A stretch of DNA of 64,000 bases from CAZPMC01 sp964587755 (lineage in GTDB: Bacteria > Bacillota > Clostridia > Acetivibrionales > DTU013), in the NCBI GenBank assembly GCA_964587755.1, contig CAZPMC010000002.1:71526-135525 (forward strand), written 5' to 3'. The first letter of the stretch is position 1. Each line of letters opens with the position of its first letter. Shown piece by piece: positions 54,620-63,960 of the stretch. A program made the position numbers and the translations under genes. The notes under the pieces are model-generated. The model was not told the DNA's origin, searched no databases, and saw only the letters and a program-made list of their open reading frames with translations.

Positions 54620-56032
54620 ATGAAAATGGCATCAAAATGGCTGGCACTGGTACTTTGCGTAATTATGCTGGTATCAGTATTCGCAGGTTGCGGAGAGAAA
54701 GAGGGAACTGATGATCCTGCTACTACAGCAGAAGATACAGCTCCGGCTAAAACTGAAGATACTCCCGCTCCGGCAGAAAAGATCAAGATTACATACTCAA
54801 ACTGGGGTACAGCTGAAGAGTCCGCTACTGTTATCGAAGTAGCAAACAAGTACACTCAGTCCCAAGACAAGGTGGAAATTGAAGTCATATGCATACCCTG
54901 GGAGAACTACATGACTAAGCTTAACACCATGGCAACAGCAGGCGAGCTTCCCGACACAGGTATCATGTCAGAAGCAGGCGTTCTGCAGTGGGCAAGCCAG
55001 GGCATGTTGGCTGACATCAGTGAAATGTACGGACAAGGCGAAAGCAAACCATTGGATTCCCTGGCATTCAAATATCAGGGCAAACCAGTTGCTTACTCTA
55101 CAGCAAACGAAATCCTCTTGATGTTCTTCAACAAAAAGATGTTTGACGATGCTGGAGTTGCATATCCTCCGCAGTCACTCGACAAAGCATGGAAGTGGGA
55201 TGAATTCGTTTCAGTAGCAAAACAGCTCACACTTGACAAAAACGGAAAGCGTCCTGGCGATGCAGGCTTTGATTCTCAGAACATAGTACAGTACGGTGCT
55301 CTGGTAGAGAACCTTACTTGGCAGCTTGAGACCTGGTGTATTTCCAATGGCGGCGGATTCTATTCTGAAGATGGCTCAAAGGTTATCATTAATGATCCTA
55401 AGAGTATAGAAGCTATTCAGAAAGTTGCTGACCTTCACCTTGTAGATCATGTTGCTCCTCTTTCCGCTGGTAATACTGACGACGGCGTACAGCGTTCAAT
55501 TATCAACGGAACCTGCGCTATGACAACTAACGGACAGTGGAACATCGGTACATGCCTGAATGCATGGAAAGATGAAGGAAATGAATACGGCGTAGCAGTT
55601 CTGCCTTACATGGATAAGAAGGTTACCCTCTGCACAGGCGGTCCGAACGTTGTATTCAACCAGACCAAGAATCTCAGAGAAGCTATGGATTGGATTAAGT
55701 GGTACGCTCAGGAAGAGAACAGCTGGGCTCTGATCGAGCAGGGTATCTGGATGCCAGTACTCGAAAAATGGTACACTGATGAGACTCTGACCCACAAGTG
55801 GGTTGATAATCCTAACTTCCCGCCATACGATGAGTACAAGAGCGCTGTTGTTGACGTTGCAAAAGATATGAACGTTACTAGGTCAGCTTCATGGTATTAT
55901 GTAAATAATACTGTTGACTTCAACAACCTCTTAGGTTCAATCCTCGGTGAAGTATGGACTGGTAAGATTACCGCTGAAAAAGCAATTACCGACAACTACG
56001 ATGCTTTAGTTGCAGCATTTCAAGGCCAGTAA
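54620..56032 (+). CDS. ABC transporter sugar-binding lipoprotein
   Basis: 470 residues. A lipoprotein signal peptide ends in the lipobox VFAGC with Cys 24; an Ala/Thr/Pro/Asp-rich linker (25-53) leads to a family 1 extracellular sugar-binding domain (ITYSNWGTAEE, WENYMTKLNTMA, MTTNGQWNIG). It should capture an oligosaccharide outside the membrane and deliver it to the two permeases that follow. AAGGAGG precedes the ATG. The codon choice is richer in C-ending codons than in neighbouring genes, as in highly expressed genes. A hairpin separates it from the permeases. Confidence 0.95.
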   Translation: MKMASKWLALVLCVIMLVSVFAGCGEKEGTDDPATTAEDTAPAKTEDTPAPAEKIKITYSNWGTAEESATVIEVANKYTQSQDKVEIEVICIPWENYMTKLNTMATAGELPDTGIMSEAGVLQWASQGMLADISEMYGQGESKPLDSLAFKYQGKPVAYSTANEILLMFFNKKMFDDAGVAYPPQSLDKAWKWDEFVSVAKQLTLDKNGKRPGDAGFDSQNIVQYGALVENLTWQLETWCISNGGGFYSEDGSKVIINDPKSIEAIQKVADLHLVDHVAPLSAGNTDDGVQRSIINGTCAMTTNGQWNIGTCLNAWKDEGNEYGVAVLPYMDKKVTLCTGGPNVVFNQTKNLREAMDWIKWYAQEENSWALIEQGIWMPVLEKWYTDETLTHKWVDNPNFPPYDEYKSAVVDVAKDMNVTRSASWYYVNNTVDFNNLLGSILGEVWTGKITAEKAITDNYDALVAAFQGQ

Positions 56033-56061
56033 TAATTAAAACAAATTAAACAGATAAGTAG

Positions 56062-56100
56062 TAAGGGTGTCCGCTCGTGGTACTCGTGTGGACACCCTTA
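56062..56100 (+). terminator. Intergenic hairpin between binding protein and permease genes
   Basis: TAAGGGTGTCC pairs with GGACACCCTTA over a 17-base loop; no T-run. Such hairpins in ABC importer operons stabilise the binding-protein mRNA or attenuate the permease part, giving binding protein in excess. Confidence 0.6.
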
Positions 56101-56125
56101 CCTATACAAGTCAAGGGGTGTTCTT

Positions 56126-57046
56126 ATGGGCAGTGCAAAAAAAGTAATTAAGCGCCATTCAATACGGGCCAGGAAGGAAGCTACGGCAGCTTACATTCTC
56201 CTTATACCTGCGTTTTTAGGTTTGACATTTATTACATATTTGCCGCTGATAGCGGTTTTCACAATTAGCTTTTTTAATTGGAAGGGCCTTGCCAGTCCGA
56301 TATTCAATGGCATTGATAACTATATCCGGTTATTTACCTCCGACCCATATTTTAAAGAATCGATTAAGGTAACAATATATTTTTCGCTACTTGCAGTTGC
56401 AGGCAGCATGATTTATTCTTTAGGAATAGCGATGTTGCTCAATAGAAAAGTTCCTGCACGCGGATTTTGGCGTGCTGTATTCTACCTTCCTTACGTACTT
56501 CCGGCTGTTGCTGTTTATGTAGGGTGGTCATGGCTACTTGAATCAAATTTCGGCCTATTCAATTTTGTATTATCAGAATTAGGCTTCAAAAAAGTTTTGT
56601 TTTTAAATGACGCACGTTGGGTTGTACCGTCACTGGCTATCATTGCTGTCTGGTTAAGCGGTAACCTTATCGTCATTTTCCTTGCAGGACTGCAGAATGT
56701 CCCAAAGGTTTACCATGAAGCTGCTGAAATCGATGGTGCTAACGCTTGGCACCGTTTTATACATATAACTTTACCATGTATGTCACCGATTATTTTTTAC
56801 AATCTGCTTATGAGCCTTATTGTCAACATGCAGGTTGTTGTTCCCGCTCTTTCATTGACAAAAGGCGGACCCGGAACATCATCAATGTTTATGACATATT
56901 TAATGTATCGTTATGCATTTGAAAGCAATCAGCTTGGTTATGCTTGTGCAATTTCATTTGTATTCTTTATATTAATCGGGATATTGACAGCCATAATATT
57001 TGCAACATCTAAATCTTGGATTTTCTATGAAGGAGGCGATGACTAA
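56126..57046 (+). CDS. ABC sugar transporter permease, MalF/UgpA type
   Basis: 306 residues with six predicted transmembrane helices, the first at about 24-46 (AYILLIPAFLGLTFITYLPL). The cytoplasmic EAA loop that contacts the ATPase reads EAAEIDGANAWHRFIHITLP. AAGGGGTG precedes the ATG and the stop overlaps the next start (TAATG). No ATPase gene is present in the locus, so a shared MsmX-type ATPase is likely (inference). Confidence 0.94.
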   Translation: MGSAKKVIKRHSIRARKEATAAYILLIPAFLGLTFITYLPLIAVFTISFFNWKGLASPIFNGIDNYIRLFTSDPYFKESIKVTIYFSLLAVAGSMIYSLGIAMLLNRKVPARGFWRAVFYLPYVLPAVAVYVGWSWLLESNFGLFNFVLSELGFKKVLFLNDARWVVPSLAIIAVWLSGNLIVIFLAGLQNVPKVYHEAAEIDGANAWHRFIHITLPCMSPIIFYNLLMSLIVNMQVVVPALSLTKGGPGTSSMFMTYLMYRYAFESNQLGYACAISFVFFILIGILTAIIFATSKSWIFYEGGDD

Positions 57047-57954
57047 TGGCACAAACTGTTATAACATCTGAGACCTTGCCGGAAAATAGGCTTAAAAGGT
57101 CGAAGAGCTTTAAAAGTAAAGAACGGAGCAAAAAAATTGCCGATTTCATTTCGATGGTTATAATTATTATTATGGCGGCTGCAGTTATGTTGCCTATTTG
57201 GTGGATTTTCCGCTCATCGTTAATGACTAATTCCGAGCTGTATGCATTTCCACCGTCTTTTTTCCCGAGCAAATGGCTTTTTTCAAACTATACGGTTACT
57301 TTAAAATATTTTGATTTCTGGCTCTATTTGAAAAACTCATTCACAATTATAACTCCTTCGGTTATTGCCGGAACGCTAACTGCCACATTATGTGGTTATG
57401 CGTTTGGGAGACTGCGTTTTAAAGGCAAGAAATTTTTATTTTCCCTTTGTGTCGGTTCCATGCTTCTGCCTACAATGGTTACGTTGATTCCCTTGTATAT
57501 TATGTGGACCCGCTTACTAGGCTTGGGGAATACATATTGGCCTCTAATCCTGCCGTATTTTTGCGGTGGTGGTGCATTCAACATATTCTTGATCCGGCAG
57601 TTTGTCAAAACCATTCCCAGAGAGCTTGATGAATCAGCCACAATTGACGGAGCCGGATATTTTAGGATTATGGTAAGTATAATAGTGCCTCTAATCAGAC
57701 CCGCAATGATTGTTGTTGCGCTTCTGTTATTTATATCTATGTGGAATGACCTGCTCCAGCAGTTAATTTACATCAATAAAACAGAAGACTTCACCATTGC
57801 TATTGGATTGACAATGTTTAGAAGTGCACTAAAGGTTGATTGGGGCAAAACCATGTGTGCAACATGTATGTCCTTTTCACCCGGTGTAATACTTTATCTA
57901 ATAGGTCAAAAATACTTTGTAGAAGGTATAGCAATGACCGGAATGAAAAACTAA
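57046..57954 (+). CDS. ABC sugar transporter permease, MalG/UgpE type
   Basis: 302 residues with six predicted transmembrane helices (first FISMVIIIIMAAAVMLPIWW). The EAA loop reads DESATIDGAGYFRIMVSIIV. GAAGGAGG lies before the ATG, which overlaps the previous stop. It pairs with the MalF-type gene to form the channel of the importer. Confidence 0.94.
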   Translation: MAQTVITSETLPENRLKRSKSFKSKERSKKIADFISMVIIIIMAAAVMLPIWWIFRSSLMTNSELYAFPPSFFPSKWLFSNYTVTLKYFDFWLYLKNSFTIITPSVIAGTLTATLCGYAFGRLRFKGKKFLFSLCVGSMLLPTMVTLIPLYIMWTRLLGLGNTYWPLILPYFCGGGAFNIFLIRQFVKTIPRELDESATIDGAGYFRIMVSIIVPLIRPAMIVVALLLFISMWNDLLQQLIYINKTEDFTIAIGLTMFRSALKVDWGKTMCATCMSFSPGVILYLIGQKYFVEGIAMTGMKN

Positions 57955-57979
57955 AATTCTATTACAGCCAAGGGCTCAG

Positions 57980-58000
57980 AACCACCCGCTAAGGGTGGTT
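57980..58000 (+). terminator. Hairpin after the permease genes
   Basis: AACCACCC pairs with GGGTGGTT over a five-base loop, after the importer operon. No T-run follows; it may be a repeat-type element or a weak terminator. Confidence 0.45.
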
Positions 58001-58067
58001 GCTTATGCCCTATGTTTCGACAAAATACTAAACATATTGACATTTAACAACATAATTACATTTTTTA

Positions 58068-58097
58068 TTGTCTCCTGGTTTTTACTAATGATATAAT
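58068..58097 (+). promoter_or_regulatory. Likely promoter of the chemoreceptor gene
   Basis: TTGTCT (58068-58073), 18 bases, TATAAT (58092-58097), 39 bases before the ATG. No sigma-28-type CCGATA box is present, unlike many chemotaxis genes. Confidence 0.55.
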
Positions 58098-58135
58098 GAA
58101 TATAACAATCAAATATAGCTTTTAGGGAGGAAATC

Positions 58136-60232
58136 ATGATTAAATTTAAACGGATTGATTTCAAATCTCTTATAAAGATTGATTTCAAATCACTTATCTC
58201 GGACCTTACCACAAAAAACAGTATTTTGACAAAAATGGTAGCTATGTTCCTCGCACTGATTATCTTACCCCTATCCGTTATTGGTTTTGCCTCGACTAGG
58301 ACCGCCTCCGTAAATTTAAAGCAAAGTGTTAAAGATAGTGTAAAGGGAGCGTCTTATCAAGCATCCAACAATTTTGATGCATTTATTGATAAGGCTTTAA
58401 ATATTTCCCTTCAGCTTATTTCAAATGAAAGCATTGCTGATTTGACCAAGGTTATAGACAGGGAAAGCAGCTCAGAAAAGATGGCCGCTCAAAGAGAGGC
58501 AGCTGATGCACTGTCTAACATAGACACAGCCATATCGGAAATGAACAGTAAGGTAATACTTAATTCCGGCTACGTACTAGGGAATTTGGCGCCTCCGGAC
58601 AGCATGGAAAGAGTATTTGAAACTGAATGGTACAATCAAGTACTTGAGGCAAACGGTGCCGCATGTTGGATTGATGATTACAGCGAGGGTATGAAGGTTA
58701 CAGTAGAATATGCCTTCTCGATTATCAGACTTTATAAAACCAAAGCAGTAGGCAAATCTGACGGTTTTATTATTGTAGATATTAACTATGAACCTATTAC
58801 TAATATATTAAAAAGTATAGATCTTGGTAAAGGTGAATCCTCTTATCTTTTGACCCCTGGGGGAAAGGTTATTACCGAAAATGGCGTATATGAGAAGGAA
58901 GATTTCAGTAATAGAGCATTTATAAATGAGGTAAGAAAACGGGTCGCGAGCAAAGCTAACGATCTGTTCAATATTGATGACAATGGCGTAAATTATCTGG
59001 TTTCATATTATAAATCTCCAAAGACCGGTATGACTGTTATTACAACTGTACCACATTCAGCTATAACTGCTGGTGCATCGCAAATTTTGAGAACTACTAT
59101 TTTGTTTGGCATACTATTTGCTATTATTGCTGTGACAATTGGCTTCCTGTTTTCACTCAAAATGACAAACGCATTGAAAACCATTATGGGTGCAATGTCT
59201 AAAGCTGAAAAAGGTGACCTTACAGTTTCACTTTCAATGAACAGAAATGATGAGATTGGAAACCTTACAAACAGCTTTAATGAGATGCTTGTACATATCC
59301 GCCAGCTTGTAATACAGAGTACGAAAGCAGCAGAGGAGGTTGTAGCTTCATCTCAAAAAATGGCGACAATCTCTCGCCAGTCAGCCCAAATATCATCAGA
59401 AATCACACAAGCTATTATTGAGGTTGCATCCGGGTCGGCAAGCCAATCTGCTGAGGTAGACACCAGCGTTAAAAACGTATCGGAGCTGGCTGATCGTATA
59501 ACACTTGCCGTCGAAAAAACAATGGCTATGGAAGCTGATTCTGATTTCATGAGAGAGCTTTCCGATATCGGCATCACCACTATTGATTCATTAAATCGTA
59601 AGGCATCTGAGACTGACGATATTACATCAAAGGTTGTTACCGAAATAGCCCAGTTGAATCAATATGTTAAAAATATTAACGTTATAACCCGGGTTCTTAG
59701 AAGCATAGCTGACCAGACAAACCTGCTTGCTCTTAATGCTGCTATCGAAGCTGCCAGAGCCGGTGAGGCGGGCAAGGGTTTTGCTGTTGTAGCCGATGAG
59801 ATCAGAAAGCTTGCAGAACAATCAAATAACCACACCCGTAATATACAAAAGCATGTCGAGGATATATTCAAGCAATCTCAAACCTCTGCCTCCCTGGTGT
59901 TGGAAGCTGAAACCAGTATCAAGGAACAGAGTAAAATGGTTGAACAGACAGCTGAAGCCTTCGAAAGGATCAATTCAACAACGCTTCAGCTCAGTGAAAA
60001 TATCAACAATGTGGGCAGCATGATAACTGAAATGGATTCCTACAAGGAAATGGTTATTACCAGTATGCAGAGCATATCTGCAGTATCACAGCAGGTATCC
60101 GCTTCCACAGAAGAAGTATCTGCCTCCACACAAGAGCAACTGGCTTCTGTTGAACAGCTTGATGATATGGCAAATCAATTGAACGAGCTTGCAACCAACC
60201 TTATCGAGCAAATGAAGAAATTCACCATTTAA
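58136..60232 (+). CDS. Methyl-accepting chemotaxis protein with dCache-type sensor
   Basis: 698 residues. A cytoplasmic N-terminus containing the repeat [15 protein letters not shown], transmembrane helix 1 at about 35-57, an extracellular Cache-like sensor (about 60-300), helix 2 at about 313-335 ([20 protein letters not shown]), HAMP (about 336-390) and the signalling domain with the hairpin tip [20 protein letters not shown]. It should feed CheA/CheW. AGGGAGG precedes the ATG. Placement right after a sugar importer suggests it senses a related ligand, possibly through the binding protein (inference). Confidence 0.95.
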   Translation: MIKFKRIDFKSLIKIDFKSLISDLTTKNSILTKMVAMFLALIILPLSVIGFASTRTASVNLKQSVKDSVKGASYQASNNFDAFIDKALNISLQLISNESIADLTKVIDRESSSEKMAAQREAADALSNIDTAISEMNSKVILNSGYVLGNLAPPDSMERVFETEWYNQVLEANGAACWIDDYSEGMKVTVEYAFSIIRLYKTKAVGKSDGFIIVDINYEPITNILKSIDLGKGESSYLLTPGGKVITENGVYEKEDFSNRAFINEVRKRVASKANDLFNIDDNGVNYLVSYYKSPKTGMTVITTVPHSAITAGASQILRTTILFGILFAIIAVTIGFLFSLKMTNALKTIMGAMSKAEKGDLTVSLSMNRNDEIGNLTNSFNEMLVHIRQLVIQSTKAAEEVVASSQKMATISRQSAQISSEITQAIIEVASGSASQSAEVDTSVKNVSELADRITLAVEKTMAMEADSDFMRELSDIGITTIDSLNRKASETDDITSKVVTEIAQLNQYVKNINVITRVLRSIADQTNLLALNAAIEAARAGEAGKGFAVVADEIRKLAEQSNNHTRNIQKHVEDIFKQSQTSASLVLEAETSIKEQSKMVEQTAEAFERINSTTLQLSENINNVGSMITEMDSYKEMVITSMQSISAVSQQVSASTEEVSASTQEQLASVEQLDDMANQLNELATNLIEQMKKFTI

Positions 60233-60283
60233 GCTCTTTATGGTGCCAGGCACTGAAGTTATAAATTATTCAAAGCAAGAGAA

Positions 60284-60320
60284 GCTAAAGCAAGGGGGAC
60301 AACCGTCCCCCTTGCTTAGC
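60284..60320. terminator. Bidirectional terminator between chemoreceptor and TPM genes
   Basis: GCTAAGCAAGGGGGAC pairs with GTCCCCCTTGCTTAGC (one bulged A) over AACC. It lies between the convergent stops at 60232 and 60354. A GTGCCAGGCAC mini-palindrome at about 60243-60253 lies just before it. Confidence 0.75.
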
Positions 60321-60353
60321 TTAATTTCGTTATTGCAGTCCCACTGAACCGTC

Positions 60354-61202
60354 TTAGTAGCGCCCGCTGCTTCCGCCTCCGCCGCTTCTGCCGCCTCCGC
60401 CGCCAAAGCTGTCTCCGCCGAAGCCACCACCTCTAAAGCCTCCACCACCGAAGCCTCCGCCTCCAAAACCTCCTCCTCTGCCACCGCGGCCTCCACGGCC
60501 TCCTCCAAAAAAGCTTGAATAGAAGGCGAGTTTCAGTAGTAAAGCTGTTATTCTGAATTTAAAGAAAATGCCATCAACAGCCAGGAATATTATAATAAAA
60601 ATCATATACCCTCTGCTGCTATCCTGGGAGTGTGCTCTTTCTTCCTGTGGGAAGCTTTGGGGAGCCCTTACCGGCTGTTCGGACTCATTCATTTCAACGC
60701 CGTATTCTTTGGCCACTGCATTAACCACAGCTACATAACCATTATAAAGACCACTGTCATAATCTTCGTTTTTAAGATATGGATTCATATATTCTTTACG
60801 GATTCGGGCAGCCGCTACGTCCGGCAATGCGCCCTCTAATCCATACCCTACCTCTATCCTGATCAATCTCTCATTAACTGCATTTAGTATGAGAATACCG
60901 TTATCCTTGTCTTTTTGCCCAATCCCCCAGCTTTCAAAAAGCCTGTTGGCATAACTGTCGATATCATCCCCGTCCAAAGTCTCAATGGTTACCAATACAA
61001 CTTGGGCTGTCGTTTTTTCTTTTAGCTGTACCCCAAGATTTTGTATTTTCTCCTCAATGGACTGAGAGATAACATCAGCAAAATCATTGACAAAAAAAGA
61101 AGATGTGGGTGAAGGTATTTTAGCCTCAGCATATGCAGCACCGCTAGCTAAGCTTATAATCAATATTATAAAAACAATTTTCTTCGTAAGACTTTTAAAC
61201 AT
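60354..61202 (-). CDS. TPM domain protein (YgcG family), Gly-rich C-terminus
   Basis: 282 residues. A signal peptide (1-25, ending GAAYAEA), an extracytoplasmic TPM domain (about 33-160: VNDFADVISQSIEEKIQNLG, RLIRIEVGYGLEGALPD), one transmembrane helix (about 197-225) and a cytoplasmic tail of Gly/Phe/Ser repeats of the FGGGGFGGGGF kind. GGAGGTGAAG precedes the ATG. It follows the LemA gene, the usual pairing; function in envelope stress is suspected for the family but not settled. Confidence 0.92.
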   Translation of the reverse strand: MFKSLTKKIVFIILIISLASGAAYAEAKIPSPTSSFFVNDFADVISQSIEEKIQNLGVQLKEKTTAQVVLVTIETLDGDDIDSYANRLFESWGIGQKDKDNGILILNAVNERLIRIEVGYGLEGALPDVAAARIRKEYMNPYLKNEDYDSGLYNGYVAVVNAVAKEYGVEMNESEQPVRAPQSFPQEERAHSQDSSRGYMIFIIIFLAVDGIFFKFRITALLLKLAFYSSFFGGGRGGRGGRGGGFGGGGFGGGGFRGGGFGGDSFGGGGGRSGGGGSSGRY

Positions 61203-61271
61203 ATACCTTCACCTCCTTTGTTTGAGCATTACCTATCAAAATGGACATGCCAAAGGGAATATAGCTCATCT

Positions 61272-61865
61272 TCAGTCAAATTCTACCTTCGGAGCCTTCT
61301 GCGCTTCCGGGTCTGCCTCAAAATAATCCTTTGGCTCAAAACCCATTAGCCTAGCAAAAATATTTCCCGGAAATCTCGTTACTTTTATATTATAGTTTTC
61401 AACGGCTTTAATGAAATTCCTTCTCTCAACCGATACCCTGTTCTCAGAACCTTCGATCTGCTCCTGCAAATTTGAAAAAAGCTCACTTGCTTTAAGGTCC
61501 GGGTAGTTTTCTGCTATTGCAAGAATATTTTTTCCGTATGTCTTCATGGCTTCATCTGCCTCAAGCTTACTGTTTATATCTGCATTACTGTTATACAGTA
61601 CAGCCCTTGCAGCTGCAATATCCTCAAATACCTTTTCTTCATGCTTTGCATAGCCCTTTACCACTTCTACCTCATTTAAAATCACATCAGCTCTTCTTTG
61701 CATCACATTCTGGACCTGGCCCCAACTGCTTCTGACTGCCTGGTCAGCGGCGTTCAACCCATTCCACGTGGAAATGGAGGTAGATATTATTATAATTGCT
61801 AGTATAGCAATAATTCCCCACTTGAGAAACTTGCCTCTGAAAAAATCATTATAGCTTCCACTCAT
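61272..61865 (-). CDS. LemA family protein
   Basis: 197 residues. One N-terminal transmembrane helix (about 13-32, LKWGIIAILAIIIISTSIST), then a long helical bundle with VQNVMQRRADVILNEVEVVK, ENYPDLKASELFSNLQEQIE and YNIKVTRFPGNIFARLMGF, the LemA signatures. The N-terminus faces out and the bundle in or the reverse depending on species. AAAGGAAG precedes the ATG. Together with the TPM gene it forms a two-gene operon. Role unknown. Confidence 0.94.
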   Translation of the reverse strand: MSGSYNDFFRGKFLKWGIIAILAIIIISTSISTWNGLNAADQAVRSSWGQVQNVMQRRADVILNEVEVVKGYAKHEEKVFEDIAAARAVLYNSNADINSKLEADEAMKTYGKNILAIAENYPDLKASELFSNLQEQIEGSENRVSVERRNFIKAVENYNIKVTRFPGNIFARLMGFEPKDYFEADPEAQKAPKVEFD

Positions 61866-61991
61866 ATCAATTCTTCCTTTCTAAATATATAATTTTATAA
61901 AATATATAATTTAAATTAAATTTCTCATTTTATTATTATACGCTAAAATCCATTACAATGTCTGTAAATAAAGCATGCTATATAAAAAGAA

Positions 61992-62022
61992 GAGAGAGCC
62001 TTGCATCTGCTGCAAAACTCTC
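61992..62022 (-). terminator. Terminator of the acyl-CoA synthetase gene
   Basis: GAGAG-TTTTGCA and TGCAAGG-CTCTC form a two-part stem with a five-base loop, followed on the minus strand by TCTTCTTTTT. Confidence 0.75.
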
Positions 62023-62083
62023 CTTGTCAGCTAATAGTAAATATTGATTTTTAGCCTAGTATTAATGCAGCATCATCTGTTGG

Positions 62084-63793
62084 TCAGTCTATACTCTTAT
62101 CAATTGCAAACCTAAGTATCTTTCTGGAGGTGTTCTTCAAAAATTCCTCTTCTCGTATTTTAACCATCTTTACTGCTTTATAGGAGACCATTCTGGCATT
62201 TATCTTTTTTATCTCGTCATCAAAATATCCTTTTATATCTTCAATGCCTCTTTGCTTCAATGCCTCAAAATCAGGGAATATCTCAGCCACAATGACCTCC
62301 TTGTTTTTTGATACCCTGCTTTCGCCAGCATAAACAACACACTCTGCTACACCGTATATTCGAGATATTTCAGTCTCTATCTCCTCTGGATAAACATTTT
62401 TACCGTTGCTTAGAATAATTACATTTTTAAGCCTGCCGGTAATATATATCCACCCTTCCTCATCCAGCTTGCCGTAATCCCCTGTCTTAAAGTAACCTTC
62501 TTCATCAAATGCAGCAGCCGTTGCTTCAGGGTCCTTATAGTAGCCAAGCATTACATTTGGACCTTTAACGCATATCTCACCTTCGCCGTTTTCATCCGGA
62601 TCTTTTATTTTTACTTTCAGACCTATGATTGGCGTACCAACGCTTCCTTTCTTTTGGTACTTATTTCTGTTGCATGAAATTAGGGGCGAGCATTCAGTAA
62701 TGCCATATCCATTAAGTAGCGTAATGCCTATGGCATCAAAGAAATCAATTATGTCCTGATTTAAACTTGCGCCTCCGCAAATAATCATCTCAAGCTTTCC
62801 GCCAAAGGACGAAAGAATGCTTTTGAAAAATACTTTACGCAAATCTATACCGACTTTTCTCAAAGCATTGCTTATCTTAATCATTTTTCGCAATGTGTCG
62901 GCTTTTCCGGTCTTTTCAGCGGTAGACCAAACCTTCTTATAAAGTGCTTCAACAAATAAGGGGACAAGTATCAAATGAGATGGCTGCTGTTCCTTAATTT
63001 CATTAGCAATATGTTTTAAACCGCTGGAAATATAAATTTCGGAGCCCTGTGCGAAGTGTCCCACGAAATTGACCGTAGAGCCGAAAGTGTGGTGGGGCGG
63101 CAGCACATTCATTGTTTTTGGCGTGATGGCAAAGTTGTACATACCCTGAGTCATATCAGTTACAATATTTGTCTGTGATAGCATGACCCCTTTGCCCTTT
63201 CCTGTGGTACCGGAAGTAAAAACTATAGTTGCCATGCGTTCGGTATCAATCTTATAGTCATAGTAAGAATTGTCGCCGGCTTTATATCTCTGCCCGCCAT
63301 CCCGGACAATATCAGAAAGCTTCAGCACTCCCGTATCTTTTGTATCGCCCATGCAAATGGAAGTTTTTAGACAAGCTACCTCTTGTCTGACCTCCTTCAT
63401 TTTTGCCTCTACAGCACTGCTGTAAACCAAGAATTCGCATTCAGCAGTATTCATAATAGATGCTATTTCCTCTGAAGGAAGATCCTTGTCAATGGGCACA
63501 GTAACAGCACCTATTGACATCAGCGAAAAATAGGAACAGATCCATTCATAAGAGCTTTCACCAACAATGGCAACATGCTTATCTCTGCATCCCAAAGCTA
63601 TCAACCCTGTACCCAAATCACGAATATAATCTCTCGCTTGTGAATAGGTTACTCGTATTGTTTCCTTGTCACGTGGGTCTTTTTTATAAGAAATCGCAAC
63701 TCTGTCAGGATACTTTTTCGCAACATTCTCTGTCATGATTCGGAAGTCTTCAAAAATGGTTGTTTCATACAACGGGTAATTTTTTTTAGCCAT
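62084..63793 (-). CDS. AMP-binding long-chain acyl-CoA synthetase-like protein
   Basis: 569 residues from ATG 63793; GGGGAG stands twelve bases upstream, somewhat far. ANL-family adenylating enzyme: P-loop IVFTSGTTGKGKGVMLS, the A5 motif LNGYGITECSPLIS, A7 YFKTGDYGKLDEEGWIYITG and the hinge GRLKNVIILSNGKNVYPEE. It should activate a fatty or other carboxylic acid to the acyl-adenylate and then transfer it to CoA. The C-terminal catalytic lysine lies in LKNTSRKILRFAI. No fatty acid or siderophore genes are adjacent, so the acid is not predictable. Confidence 0.92.
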   Translation of the reverse strand: MAKKNYPLYETTIFEDFRIMTENVAKKYPDRVAISYKKDPRDKETIRVTYSQARDYIRDLGTGLIALGCRDKHVAIVGESSYEWICSYFSLMSIGAVTVPIDKDLPSEEIASIMNTAECEFLVYSSAVEAKMKEVRQEVACLKTSICMGDTKDTGVLKLSDIVRDGGQRYKAGDNSYYDYKIDTERMATIVFTSGTTGKGKGVMLSQTNIVTDMTQGMYNFAITPKTMNVLPPHHTFGSTVNFVGHFAQGSEIYISSGLKHIANEIKEQQPSHLILVPLFVEALYKKVWSTAEKTGKADTLRKMIKISNALRKVGIDLRKVFFKSILSSFGGKLEMIICGGASLNQDIIDFFDAIGITLLNGYGITECSPLISCNRNKYQKKGSVGTPIIGLKVKIKDPDENGEGEICVKGPNVMLGYYKDPEATAAAFDEEGYFKTGDYGKLDEEGWIYITGRLKNVIILSNGKNVYPEEIETEISRIYGVAECVVYAGESRVSKNKEVIVAEIFPDFEALKQRGIEDIKGYFDDEIKKINARMVSYKAVKMVKIREEEFLKNTSRKILRFAIDKSID

Positions 63794-63960
63794 GATAACA
63801 ATTCGCTCCCCTTTTTCGCCCATTATGGGCTGAATATTCAAATAAGATAATAGTAATTATATATAGGCTGGGATTGATTTTATGCAAAAACTGCCTCTTT
63901 TCATTTTATCTTCAAATGCCCATTTAGTCAATAATATGGCGGAAAGGGTGTGTTTATTCT

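Noticed and set aside
60266..60508. 80-codon Ala/Glu-rich minus-strand frame
   Set aside because: Shifted-frame reading of the repetitive Gly-rich tail of the TPM gene.
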